Counted from the stretch's first letter, positions 34,800 through 47,346 are shown. The stretch is DNA of 64,000 nucleotides from Odobenus rosmarus divergens (GCF_000321225.1 NW_004450276.1:6174227-6238226); one strand, 5' to 3'. Translations and numbers: made by a program. The notes: a model not told the origin generated them from the letters alone.

Positions 34800-35065
34800 A
34801 GAGCTATTCTAAGTATTCATTCAACAAACACGAATATAACACTTTGTGTCAGGTGCTCTTCCAAGTCCCTTACAGATATTTACTTATTTACATTTTATAA
34901 TAACCTTGTGAGGTAGGTCCCATTTTTACCATCACTGTCTAAGAGAGGAAGCCTTAGAAGTTAAGTAATTTACCCAAAATTACAGAACTGTAAGTGACAG
35001 AGCAAGGATTCGAATTGAGGCAACTTTTCTACACTGCTTTTTTAACCACTAGGCTATGTTGCCTC
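34800..35065 (-). mobile_element. MIR SINE
   Basis: Reverse-complement MIR, including 'ataataaccttgtgaggtag', 'gaagttaagtaatttaccc', 'agcaaggattcgaattgagg' and 'ttaaccactaggctatgttg'. Confidence 0.85.
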
Positions 35066-35139
35066 TTTTTTTAATTACACAATAATTCTTGTACTGTATA
35101 ATTAAACTTATTTTTAACAATTTGGACACTTTAAAATCT

Positions 35140-35945
35140 CCCATTAATTAAAATTTTTTATTTGACATAATTTCAGACTTAAATAAAAGCTGCAAGAGTA
35201 GCACGAAGAATTCAACCAAAATTTCCAAATGTTAATATCTTACTACATTGACTTTATCCTATTTCTTTCTCTCAATATTTTTTCCTCATCTGTTTAAGAG
35301 TAAATTTTAGATATAATATCTCATAAATACTTCAGTGTGTTTCCTAAAATTAAGGAATTTTATTATATAACCACAGTACTATTATCAAAGTTAGCATTTT
35401 AACACTGATACAGCATTATTAGGAATAGGTCTTAATATATAGACCTTATTCAGATCTCACCAATTGTTCCAATAAGGTCCTTTATTACAAAAGAAAATCC
35501 ATGATCATGATTTGCATTCAACTATCATGTCTTTAGTCTTTTTTTTTTTTTTTTTAAGATTTTACTTATTTATTTGACAGAGAAAGAGAGAGAGAAAGCA
35601 CAAGCAGGGGGAGTGGCAGGCAGAGGGAGAGGGAGAAGCAGGCTCCCTGCTGAGCAAGAAGCCCAATGTGAGGCTCCATCCCAGGACCCTGGGATCATGA
35701 CCTGAGCTGAAGGCAGACGCTTAACCAACTGAGCCACCCAGGCGCCCCTAGTCTTTTTAATCTATAACTATTCCTGTGTCTGTCCCTCTTTCTCTCTCTT
35801 GTATATCATGACATTTCTGAAGAGTACAAGCCAGTTATTTTGTAAAATGTTTCTAAATGTCAGGTTGTCTGGTGTTTCCTCATGACTAGATTCAGGTTAG
35901 GTACTTTTGCTCCCTCTAACGCATTTAGTACACTGGCCATTGTAA
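35140..35945 (-). mobile_element. Old L1M 3' UTR region, interrupted by a SINEC
   Basis: Typical reverse-complement L1M 3' UTR phrases ('gacataatttcagactta', 'aaagttagcattttaacact', 'ccaattgttccaataaggtc', 'gtgtttcctcatgactag'). A minus-strand SINEC splits it. No ORF. Confidence 0.75.
35540..35747 (-). mobile_element. SINEC inserted in old L1
   Basis: Minus-strand copy with a T-rich tail at left and GAGCCACCCAGGCGCCCC at right. TAGTCTTTTT borders both sides. Confidence 0.93.
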
Positions 35946-36507
35946 CATCAATCTGAAACACTGGTAAAAAAAAAAATAATAATAATAAAATAAAATAGGC
36001 TAGAACAAGCACAAAGATGGGTGATGTTATCATGAGTTTGGCAGAAACAGAACTTCTCAGTATCCCCCCACATCAGACCATATGGATAGTCTCAACTGTT
36101 TAAATAGAAATACTCTTGAAATAATAATTTAAATTTTTATTTAGAAATCCCTGAACTGTATCTTTTTAGTTAGTTTCAGTTACATATTCACTAAATAGTT
36201 CTGATCTGACACATTATCTCCTGAGAAATACCCACCTGAAAGGGGAATAACCTTCACACAGAATTAGTTCTGATTCTTTGGTAAGATAGAGCCCTCGATG
36301 AATGGTCATTGAGTTTTGTAGTTTAAAAACCAATTCCTTTATATACTTGGTGATGAAGAATCAAGTCTTCCACACCTGTTAGCCTCATGGTGAACAGATA
36401 AACTGGAATTTCAAAGACTGCAAAACTAAGACTCACATAGATTTGCTGGCATGTGTCAAGGTGTAGCCAAGTGTGCTGCCTCTTAGCCTGAACTGCCTTC
36501 CACCGTT
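35946..36507. other. Unique AT-rich sequence
   Basis: No gene recognised. Confidence 0.4.
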
Positions 36508-36966
36508 TGTATTAGTCAGGATTCTCCAGAGAAACAGAACTAATAGGATATATACAGATGTATAGAAAGAGATTTATTATGAAGGATTGGCTCTCAGGGT
36601 TATGGAGGCTGAGAAGTCCCACAGCTGCTGTCTGCAAGCTGGAGATCCAGAAGGCTTGGTGGTTCCAGTCCAAACACAAAGGCTCTAACAACTGGGGGTG
36701 CCAAAGTCTGAGGGCAGAGAAGATAGCTGTCCCAGCTTATGCAGAGAGCAAGTTTGGCCTTCCTCTGACATTTTGCTCTAGTCAGGCCCTCAATGGATTG
36801 GATAATGCCAGCCCACATTGGTAAGGGGGATTTTCTTTACTCAGTCTATGAATTCAAATGCTAATCTCCTCTGAAACGTTCTCCCAGACACACCCAGAAA
36901 TAATGTTTTCATAGCTTCTCTGGGCATCCATCCCAGTCAAATTGACACATAAAATTATCCATCACA
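36508..36966 (-). mobile_element. Old LTR-type repeat with TG...CA ends
   Basis: A 459-bp block starting TGTATTAGTCAGGATTCTCC and ending CATCACA. It has a well-known mammalian LTR-like order in reverse complement ('gagatttattatgaaggatt', 'tatggaggctgagaagtccc', 'attggataatgccagcccac', 'agtcaaattgacacataaaa'). The family was not named by search. Short frames on both strands are noise. Confidence 0.65.
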
Positions 36967-37612
36967 CGGTTCTTAAGCATGACCAATAAAATATAAGAAG
37001 CAGAGATTTTTTTTCAAAGATTTAGTACTGTCTAAATAATCACAAAGATAAAAAATCCTTTCAGAGATAATAGGAGATCCACACACAATTCAACCAGTGA
37101 TCTCAACAGAAACATTGTGCTAAGTGCTCCCCTTTGTCAAAACAAAAGAGTTTGTAATCTTTTACTTAGGGAAAAAAGCCTTTCCTTGTTTTAAGGAAAA
37201 AGATCTTTCCTTAACTTCTTTAAAAGTTGTATTTAAACAATCCATTACAACTGTCTATGGCAGTCCAAGAGAATTATTTTTTTCCCCTTCAAGTGAGTCT
37301 CTCCTTGCTCTCATATCTCCTCTACCTAGGAATATTTCTTATACTTTTTTTTCCTATTAAGTGTATCAATAATAGAAATACGGAGACTACAATTGAATCA
37401 ACAGATTCTATCATGCTAGAGTCAAGAAATTGTTGGCTTCTGAGAATTCTTATATTTAGAGTAAAGGCATTTTAAATTCTTAGTCTAAGTCCACAGGATA
37501 AACTTTTTTTCTAAAATTAATAATTTGAAGGGTTTTGTCTGAAGTTAAATGCTACTTTCTAAGTTAGATTAACATTAAGTATTCTAACAATAGGAATTTG
37601 AATATCTCAATT
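36967..37612. other. Unique AT-rich sequence
   Basis: No gene recognised. Frames at 37124-37475 show no domain. Confidence 0.4.
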
Positions 37613-37627
37613 CATAATTGACTTTTT

Positions 37628-37724
37628 TTTTTTAAAGTAGGCGCCACACCCAACATGGGGCTTAAACTCAATGACCCTGAGATCAAGAGTTGCATGCTCT
37701 ACTACTGAGCCAGCTAGGCAACCC
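37628..37724 (-). mobile_element. Older short SINEC
   Basis: Minus-strand copy of the short old type with perfect 15-bp target duplications CATAATTGACTTTTT at 37613-37627 and 37725-37739. Confidence 0.93.
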
Positions 37725-37873
37725 CATAATTGACTTTTTAACTGCTTCACAGAATACACAGAGAAAGAGATTGCCAAAGTCCACATCATCAACATAAGTA
37801 GAATTATATAAAAGTTCCCTGCCAGGAGCATTTAAATTTAGATTTATGCATATAATTTAGTTACTTTTTAAAA

Positions 37874-38070
37874 ATTTTTTTTTTAAGATTTTATTTCTTT
37901 TTTGACAGAGAGAGACATGGCGAGAGAGGGAACACAAGCAGGGGGAGTGGGAGAGGGAGAAGCAGGCCTCCCACAGAGTGGGGAGCCCATGTGGGGCTCA
38001 ATCCCGGGACCCTGGGATCATGACCTGAGCTGAAGGCAGATGCTTCACGACTGAGGCACCCAGGCACCCC
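37874..38070 (-). mobile_element. SINEC
   Basis: Minus-strand copy. The flanks 'aatttagttacttttt' and 'caatttagttatttta' look like a decayed target duplication. Confidence 0.93.
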
Positions 38071-38135
38071 ACAATTTAGTTATTTTAGATGGAAGACTTT
38101 GACATGAAGATTTCCTTTCCAAAAAGTTATGAAAG

Positions 38136-38346
38136 TGGGGCACCTGGGTGGCTCAGTTGCTTAAGCATCTGCCTTTAGCTCAGGGCATGATCCCAGGGTC
38201 CTGGGATGAAGCCCCACACTGGGCTCCTTGGCATCTGGCTCCCTGCTCAGCAGAGGAGAGCCTGCTTCTCCCTCTCCTTCTGCTTCTCCCCCCTGGTTGT
38301 GTATGCACTCTCTTTCTCTCTCTGTCAAATAAGTAAATAAAATCTT
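38136..38346 (+). mobile_element. SINEC
   Basis: Plus-strand copy with perfect 15-bp target duplications AAAAAGTTATGAAAG at 38121-38135 and 38347-38361. Confidence 0.95.
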
Positions 38347-38399
38347 AAAAAGTTATGAAAGAAAATCCAGACTCAAAATCCCTGGAATTACCAAGGAAT

Positions 38400-40115
38400 T
38401 TGAGAATAAGAATTTCTTCAATGCAATTCAGTTTACTGTTTTGGAATGTAGTTGTGGTACTGGCATAAGCATAGAGAGATCAGTGAGATAGATATGAGAA
38501 CCCATATATCTGTGGCCAAATGCTTTTCAACAAGAGTGCAAACATAATTCAATACAGAAAAATTAGTCTTTTCAACGAATGGGACAAATACATACCCACA
38601 TGAAAAAGGATCAGGTTGGATCCCTAACTCACACCATATACAAAAATTAACTCAAAATGGATTAAAGACATTAATATAAGAGTTTAAAACTGTTAGGAAA
38701 AAAAACATTGGCCATAAGTTTTATAACCTTGGATTAGGCAATAATTTCTTTTTTAAAAAAGGCACAAGCAATGAAAGAAAAAAGTAGATAAATTGGATGT
38801 CATCAATATTTAAAACTTTTGTGCTTCAGAGGACCCTATCAAGAAAGTGGGGGGAAGAACCCCACAGGATAGGAGAAAATATTTGCAAATCATATATCAG
38901 ATAAGGGTTTAACATCTGGATATATACAGAACCCTTACAATGCAATAATAAAGAAAAATAACCCAATTTAAAAATGGGAAAGGATTTGTAGACATACCTC
39001 CAAAGAAGATATACAACTGGCCAAGAGATAGATGAAAAATTGCTCAATATCACTAGTCACTAGGACAATGCAAATCAAACCACAGTGAGATATCACTTCA
39101 TATCTACAAATATGGCAATAATAAAAAAGATGGACAATAACAAGTGTTGAGCAGGATGTGGAGAAATTGGAACCTTTAAACATTGCTGGTGGGAACATAG
39201 AGTGATGCAGCCACTTTGGAAAAGCTGGTAGTGCCTCAAAATGTTAAACATAGAGTCACCATAGGACACAGCAATTCCACTCCTACACAATTGGAAACAG
39301 CCAACAGAAACTTGCAGAACAATGTTCATAGCAGCATTATTCATAATAGCTAAAAGGTGGAAAGAACCTAGTCCATCCATTGATGAATTGATTAAAAAAT
39401 GTGATATGTCAAGTTAATGGAATGTGATTTTTTAAAATTTTATTTTATTATGTTATGTTAGTCACCATACAGTACATCATTAGTTTTTGATGTAGTGTTC
39501 CATGATTCATTGTTTGCGTATAACACCCAGTGCTCCATTCAATACGTGCCCTCTTTAATACCCATCACCAGGCTAACCCATCCCCCCGCCCCCCTCCCCT
39601 CTAGAACCCTCAGTTTGTTTCTCAGAGTCCATAGTCTCTCATGGTTCGTCTCCCCATCTGATTCCCCCCCTTCATTTTTCCCTTCCTACTATCTTATTTT
39701 TTTTAACATATAATGTATTATTTGTTTCAGAGGAATATGATTTAATCATAAAAAGGAAAGAAGGACTGATACATGCTGTAAGGTGAATGAAAATGAATAC
39801 TTTATGCTAAGGTTTGTTTGTTTGTTTAAAGCTAAGGGAAAGAAGCCAGACACAAAAGACCACATATTGCACGATTCCACTTATATGAAATGTCCAGAAT
39901 TAGCAAATCCATAGAGACAGAAAGCAGAAGCCAGAAACTGGGGGAAGGGAGGAATGGAGGGCGACTCTGATGGGCATGGGGTTTCTTCTGGGGGTGATGA
40001 AAATGATCTGGAATTAAATAGTGGCAATGGTTACACAACTCTGTAGAGGCACTGAATTGTTCACTTTAAAGGGGTGAATTTTGTGGTATGTGAATTACAT
40101 CTCAATATAAATAAA
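38400..40115 (+). mobile_element. L1M-type L1, ORF2 3' part and 3' UTR
   Basis: Continuous old L1 order ('tgtggtactggcataagcat', 'cactatcaag'-like segment, 'tgctggtgggaacatagag', 'ccacttatatgaaatgtcc', ending 'ggtatgtgaattacatctc'). A younger minus-strand L1 3' fragment is inserted at 39431-39731. Frames are broken throughout. Confidence 0.85.
39431..39731 (-). mobile_element. Younger 5'-truncated carnivore L1 nested in old L1
   Basis: About 300 bp of carnivore L1 3' end in reverse complement, sharing long stretches with 29184-29343. The host L1 is duplicated at the junctions as GGAATGTGATTT (39419-39430) and GGAATATGATTT (39732-39743). The C-rich run at 39582-39600 is the complement of the L1 3' UTR G tract. 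Confidence 0.88.
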
Positions 40116-40260
40116 TAAAAACAGGGAACATAACCATGCCTTTGAATTGTTTACTAGTGTGGAAATGAAGCACAGAGAATTAGCTAACTTTGCCGAAAAT
40201 TAGCAACAGAATCTGCATTCTGATTTGCAAATCTGTGTATTTTAACCTACTAATTCACTG
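40116..40260 (-). mobile_element. MIR fragment, weak
   Basis: 'ggaaatgaagcacagagaat' and 'gcaacagaatctgcattctg' resemble a reverse-complement MIR core. Strongly diverged. Confidence 0.4.
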
Positions 40261-40756
40261 TGACTGGCTGGATCTAACCCAATTCCCATGCTGAAACTGT
40301 CATTTAGCTTCCAGTTAATTATTGAAATTTTCTGACAAATTTGGCCGGAAACATTTCCCTGCCTGCTCACTATGCAAAATGCAGTGACTTGATATTTAAA
40401 TTTACTTCAGTATCTTCAATTTATTTAGGATCAACTTTTAAATTAATTAGTATACATTGATTGAATACCTAGCTTATGCCCAGTACTGTGCACATGGTTG
40501 GAAATGTAGAACTCAAGCTCAGAAAGTCAGGGAACTAGAAACATAAATTGAGAAATCATGGGTCTGTGGGTGCTGGTTAAAGTCCTAAGATTGGATGGAA
40601 TTGCTTAGGAAGAGTCAGCAGAGAGAAGAAAGGAACTAGAAAGGAACCCTGGGGACAGACGTTTCAGAGCTGTCTGAAATCATTCTACTAGTGACAAGCA
40701 CTGAGAAGAAGAGGTTAGTGAATACAGAAGTAGGAGAAAGTTACCCTGCCTGATAT
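40261..40756. other. Unique AT-rich sequence
   Basis: No gene recognised. Confidence 0.4.
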
Positions 40757-40771
40757 AAAACATTATATCTT

Positions 40772-40955
40772 TAAAAAAAAAAGATTTTATTTATTTATTT
40801 GACAGAGAGAGAGACAGTGAGAGAGGAAACACAAGCAAGGGGGAGTGGGAGAGAGAGAAGCGCCTGATGCAGACTCGATCCCAGGACCCTGAGATCAAGA
40901 CCTGAGCGGAAGGCAGACGCTTAACGCTTAAGGACTGAGCCACTCAGGCATCCCC
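40772..40955 (-). mobile_element. SINEC with internal deletion
   Basis: Minus-strand copy with perfect 15-bp target duplications AAAACATTATATCTT at 40757-40771 and 40956-40970. Part of the middle (the 'gagcagggagccc' segment) is missing. Confidence 0.94.
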
Positions 40956-42112
40956 AAAACATTATATCTTAATTATATTACATTGTTATTATTTATTTAT
41001 ATGACTGTCTCCCTTGCTCTTCCCTGAGCTCCTCAGGTTTCTGCCTCCCTCTACTGCAAAAAGGTATTCAGATAAGTCACCAAGACCCTCCAAATTGTCA
41101 GATTGCATGGGCTTTCTCCAGTCCTTATTTTATCACTGTTTTGCATTTGATTCTGCAAATAGGCCATTGCTTCATTTTTTCTTAAGATGTGGGCATAAAA
41201 ATGGTGCTTCTTTCCCGGGAATCCAGAAAAGGCTCTCCCTAGACATAGGACGGAGGTGGCACTTCACAGAATCCTCCCTTTATCATACGCTACTTACCCT
41301 CCCTTGCTCCTTGCTCTCGCACCTCACCTTGCACAGTCCCCACTGCAGAATGAAGCCCATGCATAGTTCTCTGTGATTCTGTCTCCATGAAGCTCTACTC
41401 AGGGGGCCTAACCAGAGGAAACAAAAACAAAACCGTGATATCTAATACAACAGAACAATAGTGGGGGTTGAGTCCTGGCTTCATGGAGACAGGTTGCCTT
41501 ACGCAAGTTTCGTGAAGCCTCTCTCTTGTTTCCAGCTCCTTTGCAGGATCCTCTTCGTCTGTGGAATCTACATATGCGCATGCTTCTTCCAGTCTACGCT
41601 CATCTTGAACAACCTTATTTACTCTCATGTTGTCAACTCAGCATATTGATGCTTATCAATTTATATTTCTTTTCCAGATCTCTTCCTGAGGTCCAACACG
41701 ATATAGCCATCTTGTCCTTATAGACATCTCAAATTCAATGAAAAAATGAAAAAGAAAAAAAAAAGGAACTCTTCCTCCCAAGACATGTTTTTCCTATTCC
41801 TACTATCATGTACCCTTTAACCCAACCTAGCAAACTAGGAATCACCCTGCCTCTTTCTCTCTCCCAAAACCAATTGACAAAGTAATCCTACCCATTCTAC
41901 CACCATAACATATTTTAGATCCAGTACGATTCTCATTAGTTCACCTCATTTTACATCCTGACCATTTCTTTCCTAAATAGCTACCATTAACTCATTGTCT
42001 CCTTACCTCCCATCATGCCTTTACTCGAATTAAACCCTGCAATCCACTTGAAAGAGTCATCTTTCTAAAATACAAAATTCAATATTTAATTCACCAAATG
42101 AATTTTGGTGAA

Positions 42113-42371
42113 ATGGTTCCCAAAGTGTATACCAAATCACCCTCGATTCCATAGTGAACTCATGGCATTGCAGAAGGATATTTTTAATTTTTGAGGGAAA
42201 TGCAAAAATATTTATTAGACACCATATAAACTACCACTATCATGTCATCTGAACATAACTATATTGTATAACAATGAAGAGAACTGTTGGGTATTTCCTT
42301 TGGCCTAGGGCATCATGAAAAAATTATGGAGACACTAAAGGCACAGTGAACTAAGAAAGTTTGGGAACCTA
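42113..42371. mobile_element. hAT-like MITE inside L2
   Basis: About 259 bp bounded by GGTTCCCAAAGTG (42115-42127) and its imperfect inverse AAGTTTGGGAACCT (42357-42370), the terminal-repeat style of hAT elements. It has no coding capacity and the family was not named. Confidence 0.55.
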
Positions 42372-42729
42372 CGTCCTACCAAATGTGTTCAAGCCCCTCA
42401 GCATAGCATAAACTGGCCCTTATCTACCTCTCTAGCCTCATTTCTCTCCTTGCCATGCCTTTCCTTCTCCCCCAGTCCTATTCTACAACTCAGCCAGATT
42501 GGCTTGTGTCTCCCCAAATATGTCCTTCCTGCCATGCGGAGCCGTTAGGCTCTGACGTCTAAGAGAGTTAGAGACATGGTCTACCCAGGGTCTAAGAGTG
42601 AGACCTGGTCCCCTCAACAGAACACAGGATGAAGTAAATAAGCCAGGGAAGTTACTCCATAATCCCTATACTGGGTGGATTCTGTATGAGTTGGATTACC
42701 TGAAGAAAGAAAAGAATAGAAAGAGAAGA

Positions 42730-42783
42730 GAGAAGAGAAGAGAAGAGAAGAGAAGAGAAGAGAAGAGAAGAGAAGAGAAGAGA
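42730..42783. repeat. (AGAAG)n microsatellite, about 11 units
   Basis: Uninterrupted pentanucleotide purine repeat. The frames across it (lysine/arginine/glutamate on plus, serine/leucine on minus) are products of the repeat. Confidence 0.97.
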
Positions 42784-43419
42784 TTGGTTGGCTATTTTTT
42801 GGAATTCCACTTGCATTTGTCAGGTCAAAGGAAGAGGCCAGCCCTCCTCTGGTTCCTGTCCTGCTCCGCATTTTCTGTAGACATCTGTATTTTTCTAGGG
42901 TGGGAAACAGCCAACAGTGAGATTGTTTTTGTTAATGGCTGTACTACTCCCTGCCCTTCCCTGAAAAGAAGCATAGCATCTGAGCAACATAAATGACTGC
43001 TCCTTTCTTTGTGCCCTATTTTATTTCATTCTATCACCAAGATTCTTTTGCACTTACCTGTTCACCTGTGTCCTCCACTAGACCATAAACTTGTGGAGGG
43101 CCAAGACTACACATGATTCACTGCTGTATTCTCTTTTCCTAGCAGAGAGTCTGATACACATTAAGTGATGAGCGGATATTTGATGACAGGTGGGGATACT
43201 CAACACTATAAAAAGGAGGAGAGTAGATATTCCATGAATGAATAAATTTCAAGGAGGGTGTGTTTAAGCCCCACAAAAAGTTCAAGTAAATTAGAAAATA
43301 AACATTGTCCATTAGATGCAAAAGCCTAAAAGTTGTTAATGACCTTAAAGATGTTTCAAGAGAGTGACTGGGACAAGCTGGTTTGCAGGTATTGAGGAAC
43401 AAACTGGAATATGTGGCAG

Positions 43420-43900
43420 ACAGTGTTTACTGCCTCCCCCAAAGTCATCCCCGCATTTACGTCTTGCTAAACACAACTCCAGTTTTATCTGGGTATAGAA
43501 AAGATTCCCTTTGATGTAGAAAGGTGGGCCCAGCCCCCAAACTAGGGGTGATAATATGGTAAAGTGCTGGCTAATGATACGTAAGGGGAAAACCTTGAGT
43601 GGGTTATTTTGGAAAATATTGTACCTCCTTAAGAAGAGAAGAGCTCATGAAGAATAAGCTTTTTGCCTGCCTTTCCACCTTTGAACCCAATGTGAAGATG
43701 CAATTCCTGAAGTTGTGGCAGCCATTTTGCGACCATGACGTGAAGGCCAAATGACTTGCAGAGGTCTGACATCACTGAACCCAAGAAAACACCAGCAACT
43801 CTTCACCTATAGACTTCTTGTCACATAAGAAAAATAAACTTCTGTTTTAGCTGGGTTTTCTGTTACACTCTTATTGATACAGGAAGAAGGAAACGACAGA
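43420..43900 (+). mobile_element. Old LTR-type repeat
   Basis: Starts around 'atatgtggcagacagtgttt' and ends 'gttttctgttacactctta' then 'ttgatacagg', a common mammalian LTR-like arrangement. It contains an AATAAA at about 43832. Family uncertain. Confidence 0.5.
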
Positions 43901-44939
43901 CAGCAAGTACAGACCACTCTTTAAAATGGCCATACTACAAATAATACAGATTGGCAGCTACAGGACATAGAGATTTTTTGACAGCATTTGGAAATGAGGC
44001 TGGAAATGCAAAAGAAATGAGGTTGCAGGGGCCTCTAATGCCCTAAAAGAGACTTGGGCTTCAATTTTGTTGGTAATAGGGAGTCACAGAAGACTTCTGA
44101 GTAGTTTTAGAACTTTCAGAAGATTTCAGCAGGATCCACACGTACCAAAGAGTGATGCTTCTCTTTGTCTAATTTTCTGACCTTTATTTGACATGATTGT
44201 ATTGGCAATGCCCACGGTGTGACTCACTTGGTGTGTAAACCCCCTCAGTTCACACATGAGTGAGCCAAACAATAACCATGTTGCTTTGTGGTGCTTGTTC
44301 TCCTAATACAAACATAAAGGCTCAAAGCAAATGAAATGTTACATTGTTTCATGCTGCCATATTATGAATATTCCCAGAGGAAGTTACAAGTAAACAAAAC
44401 TTCTGTTAATGAAAAGTAGTGATGGTAGAAATAAACACTGTATGAACTCTTGCCACATAAAATGAGAAAATGAGACCACATATATACTTCCAAAATACCA
44501 ATTCCTGATATTTAATCTGCACAAAAATACTAGACGTGCCTAAATAATAAATCTTGCATGCTAGGCCTGAAACTATTAGATTTTTCAAGACTATTTCTAT
44601 AATGGTATGGAGAGTTTTTAATTTGCTCACTTTAGAAAACATTTTTAACGATTTCATCACATAAGAATAAATGCTCTTATGCTGATTTGAGGTTTTAAAT
44701 ATGTTTCTCTCTTCCCACTAAATCCACTCAGAAAACAAGTTTACAACAGAGAGACATCAAACTAGGGGGAAATCTTTGCTGTGAACATCAAATAACATTC
44801 AAAGACTCTACAGGAAAAATACTGAGGAGTGTTTACTTTGTTGTCATACATGTGAATGTCACCTTACAAGGATTATTATGGGCTAAGAGAAAGAAACGTG
44901 TAATTTTTTGGTTTTTGGACTAGGAATTAATGTTAGAGA
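43901..44939. other. Unique AT-rich sequence
   Basis: No gene recognised in about 1 kb. Confidence 0.4.
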
Positions 44940-45340
44940 ATTTTAAATAAATTATAACAAACTTATAAAAAAGTAAAAGGAACAAAAAGGGATAACATCT
45001 TGCTCTTGTACACCCCCTTTGGACTTCTTCCTAATCCCCTCCTTCCTTCTCTACTTCGTCCTAAAAGGAAATCACATTTTTTGAAGTCAGTATGTAGCTT
45101 TCCTGTTAACAGTACTATATGTTTGCTTATATAATATGTAATTTATCATTTTCTCTATGGATTGTGCATTCTAATCTTTTCTTACTCCAAGATCATGAAG
45201 ATATTCTCTTGTATTACATTCCAATATTTTTGAAGTTCTATTTTTTTAACTTAGGTTTTTAATCTCTCTGAAGTTTAATTTATGAGTGGAGGCAGGTCAT
45301 GATCTAATTTTATCTTTTTCAATATGATTTTTTAATGAAA
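44940..45340 (-). mobile_element. Old L1 fragment
   Basis: Reverse-complement old L1 phrases ('tcttgtattacattccaata', 'ggtttttaatctctctgaag', 'ggtcatgatctaattttatc'). Diverged. Confidence 0.55.
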
Positions 45341-45359
45341 TAAAGAATTAATCACTCCT

Positions 45360-45475
45360 TTATAATCTGTAAACTTCTCAACAACAGACTCCATGTTTTA
45401 CCCATATCCTCCTCAATATATTGCCACAGGGGGTTTGAACATTACTGGTACTTAATATATACATACATATTTTGG
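45360..45475 (+). mobile_element. L2 3' end fragment
   Basis: 'cagactccatgttttaccc' and 'ttgaacattactggtactta' resemble the L2 terminal segment. Short and diverged. Confidence 0.45.
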
Positions 45476-46989
45476 ATAACTGATACATTTTTCTAGTCCC
45501 TATTGCTTAAAGGATATACAAAGTTGTCCATCTAGATTAATCTGAGCTGTGCCTTAATTTATCCCCCCTGAACAGGAAAAAACAGCTTAATGAGATTAAC
45601 TTGGTATAAGTACTGAATCATTCCAATTAAACTAAAGGCTACTAATAACTTCTGTAACTTTGCCCATTTTAAGAAAGCTTGTCTGGGGAAAAAACAAAAA
45701 ACAAAAAACCTACCTACCCTTCAAGCTAGACTCATCTTATTTGTTCATCTATGAGGAGAAAAGCATAACAAAGCAGGACCTTGAATTAAAAACAAGTTTT
45801 AACCTATTTTTATAAGACTTGTGAGTCAACTATTTTAGTCAGGATAAAACCTCTGCGAAACTAAACTTGATAAACGTATTTTGAGGGTATCAATCTACAG
45901 ATTTAGGCTCTTAATAAGGCCTAGTTACATTGATCTAGTGCTTGCCAAGACCTGCTTCCTTTCTCCTTTCTTTCACAAAGAAATAATCTGAAAGTGAGAT
46001 ATATAACTGAACTATGATCAAAGGCAATTCATGAAAACCAAGGAAGGTGACTTTTAAAAAGAAACATTCTAAGATTCCTTCAAGAAATACTTCCCTAATA
46101 CATTTTTTTAAGTCTCCTTATAAAATTTTGATCTTTTCAAATAATTCCAGGAGCATTAGAGTCACATAAGGGATGAACATTTGTGGTTCGTTTCTTGTTT
46201 TTGTTTTTTGTTTTCTGGAGGATATGGTTCTGACAGACCATAGTGAGGAGGTAAAACTGGCCAGAAAAATATGAGAATGCACTAGTAAACATGAACAAAG
46301 TGAAATACAGTTGATTTAAAAACATATTAGGAAGCAAAATCATTTTGTTTTCAAATACTGTATGTAGATTAACCTTTTTACCAAGACTAGAAGAGGCACT
46401 CAGGTCAGAAAATGATGTCCATGCTTTCGCATTTGTATTGACTTAAGTCTTTCACTTGAAATAGCTTCTCTCAGCTGCTTCTTACATAGAACGCAGGCAA
46501 ATTCCTCCCAGCCAAAAGCAAAAAACCGAACCAAACCCAAGAGTCTCCACTACGAAGATTAAGTACAATCAGGACATACCACCTTCTGCTTTATCTTTAA
46601 TGTAGCAGCATATTTCTCATTGTTTCACTGAACAGCGCTTAGAGACCTTGAACTTCAAAATCATAAAACGTCTAGAGAAACTAACCGAGAACCTCAAATT
46701 TGGGGGCGTTACCTATTCAAAAGCATTTGTCTCTTGAAAGAGTTCATTTTTTTTTTTTTTTGTGGAAGGGATCAAAGTCAGCTATGAGTGTAAAATAAAA
46801 AGTAATTTAAAAAAAAGGTTATCCTTAAAAAATAACTATCTTAGCGTCTGGGGTTCCCTCTGTTCAAAATAAAAGAAGAAAAATATGATTCCCATTGCTG
46901 TCTTCTTTGCATACTTCTCTTAAAATTGGCATTGGAAGTCCCCTGGGAAAATGAGATTCAGAGTCCACATCTACCCCAACCATGCCGTG
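45476..46989. other. Unique sequence upstream of CpG island 2
   Basis: No gene or confident repeat recognised in about 1.5 kb. A poly-T run lies at 46747-46761 and GC content rises from about 46930. Confidence 0.45.
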
Positions 46990-47296
46990 CCTTCGAACGC
47001 TGCAAAAGCGGGATTCGAGATTCTTCTCTCCCTCTCTCTCTCTCTCTCTTTTAAAGGTATTCACTGCGGCGTCAACCCTGAACCTCCTCCTGGGCGGGGG
47101 CGCTCGGTTGGTGAGCCGGTGTCAGTCGCGCGAGTCCGGGAGCAGCGCCGGGGGTGACGGAAGGCGAAGGTCCCTGCGGCTGCCGGGCCAGAGCGCGACT
47201 AATTAAAGGAGATTCTTGGGTCCTAAAAGAAAACCTTTCTTTACCAAACCAAGTCACTACCTCCGCTCACCGTCCCTACCCTCCGCACCGCTCCCC

Positions 47297-47297
<1 letters not shown>

Positions 47298-47342
<45 letters not shown>
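47298..47342. repeat. (CA)n microsatellite, about 22 units, in CpG island 2
   Basis: Uninterrupted AC/CA dinucleotides within the left flank of the CpG island. Confidence 0.97.

Positions 47343-47346
<4 letters not shown>

Larger units (their letters stand above)
41000..43190 (+). mobile_element. Long L2 LINE remnant in several pieces
   Basis: Several L2 3' half signatures occur in order: 'cttcctgaggtccaacacg' and 'gacatctcaaattcaatg' (41680-41740), 'gtcatctttctaaaatac' (42055), 'aactggcccttatctacctc' (42410), and 'ctgctgtattctcttttcct' (43120). A hAT-like MITE and a microsatellite interrupt it. The 120-aa frame at 41014-41376 shows no intact reverse transcriptase. The upstream end is uncertain. 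Confidence 0.65.

Noticed and set aside
41014..41376. 120-aa open frame
   Set aside because: Lies in an L2-like block and has no reverse transcriptase motifs. Not supported as a gene.
41379..41492. 15-bp inverted repeat (41379-41393 and 41478-41492) as a possible hairpin RNA
   Set aside because: The loop is 84 bases, the arms do not extend, and it lies in an L2-like region. No miRNA-like stem.
42598..42996. 132-aa open frame with Arg/Lys/Glu repeat
   Set aside because: Created by translation of the AGAAG microsatellite inside an L2 remnant.
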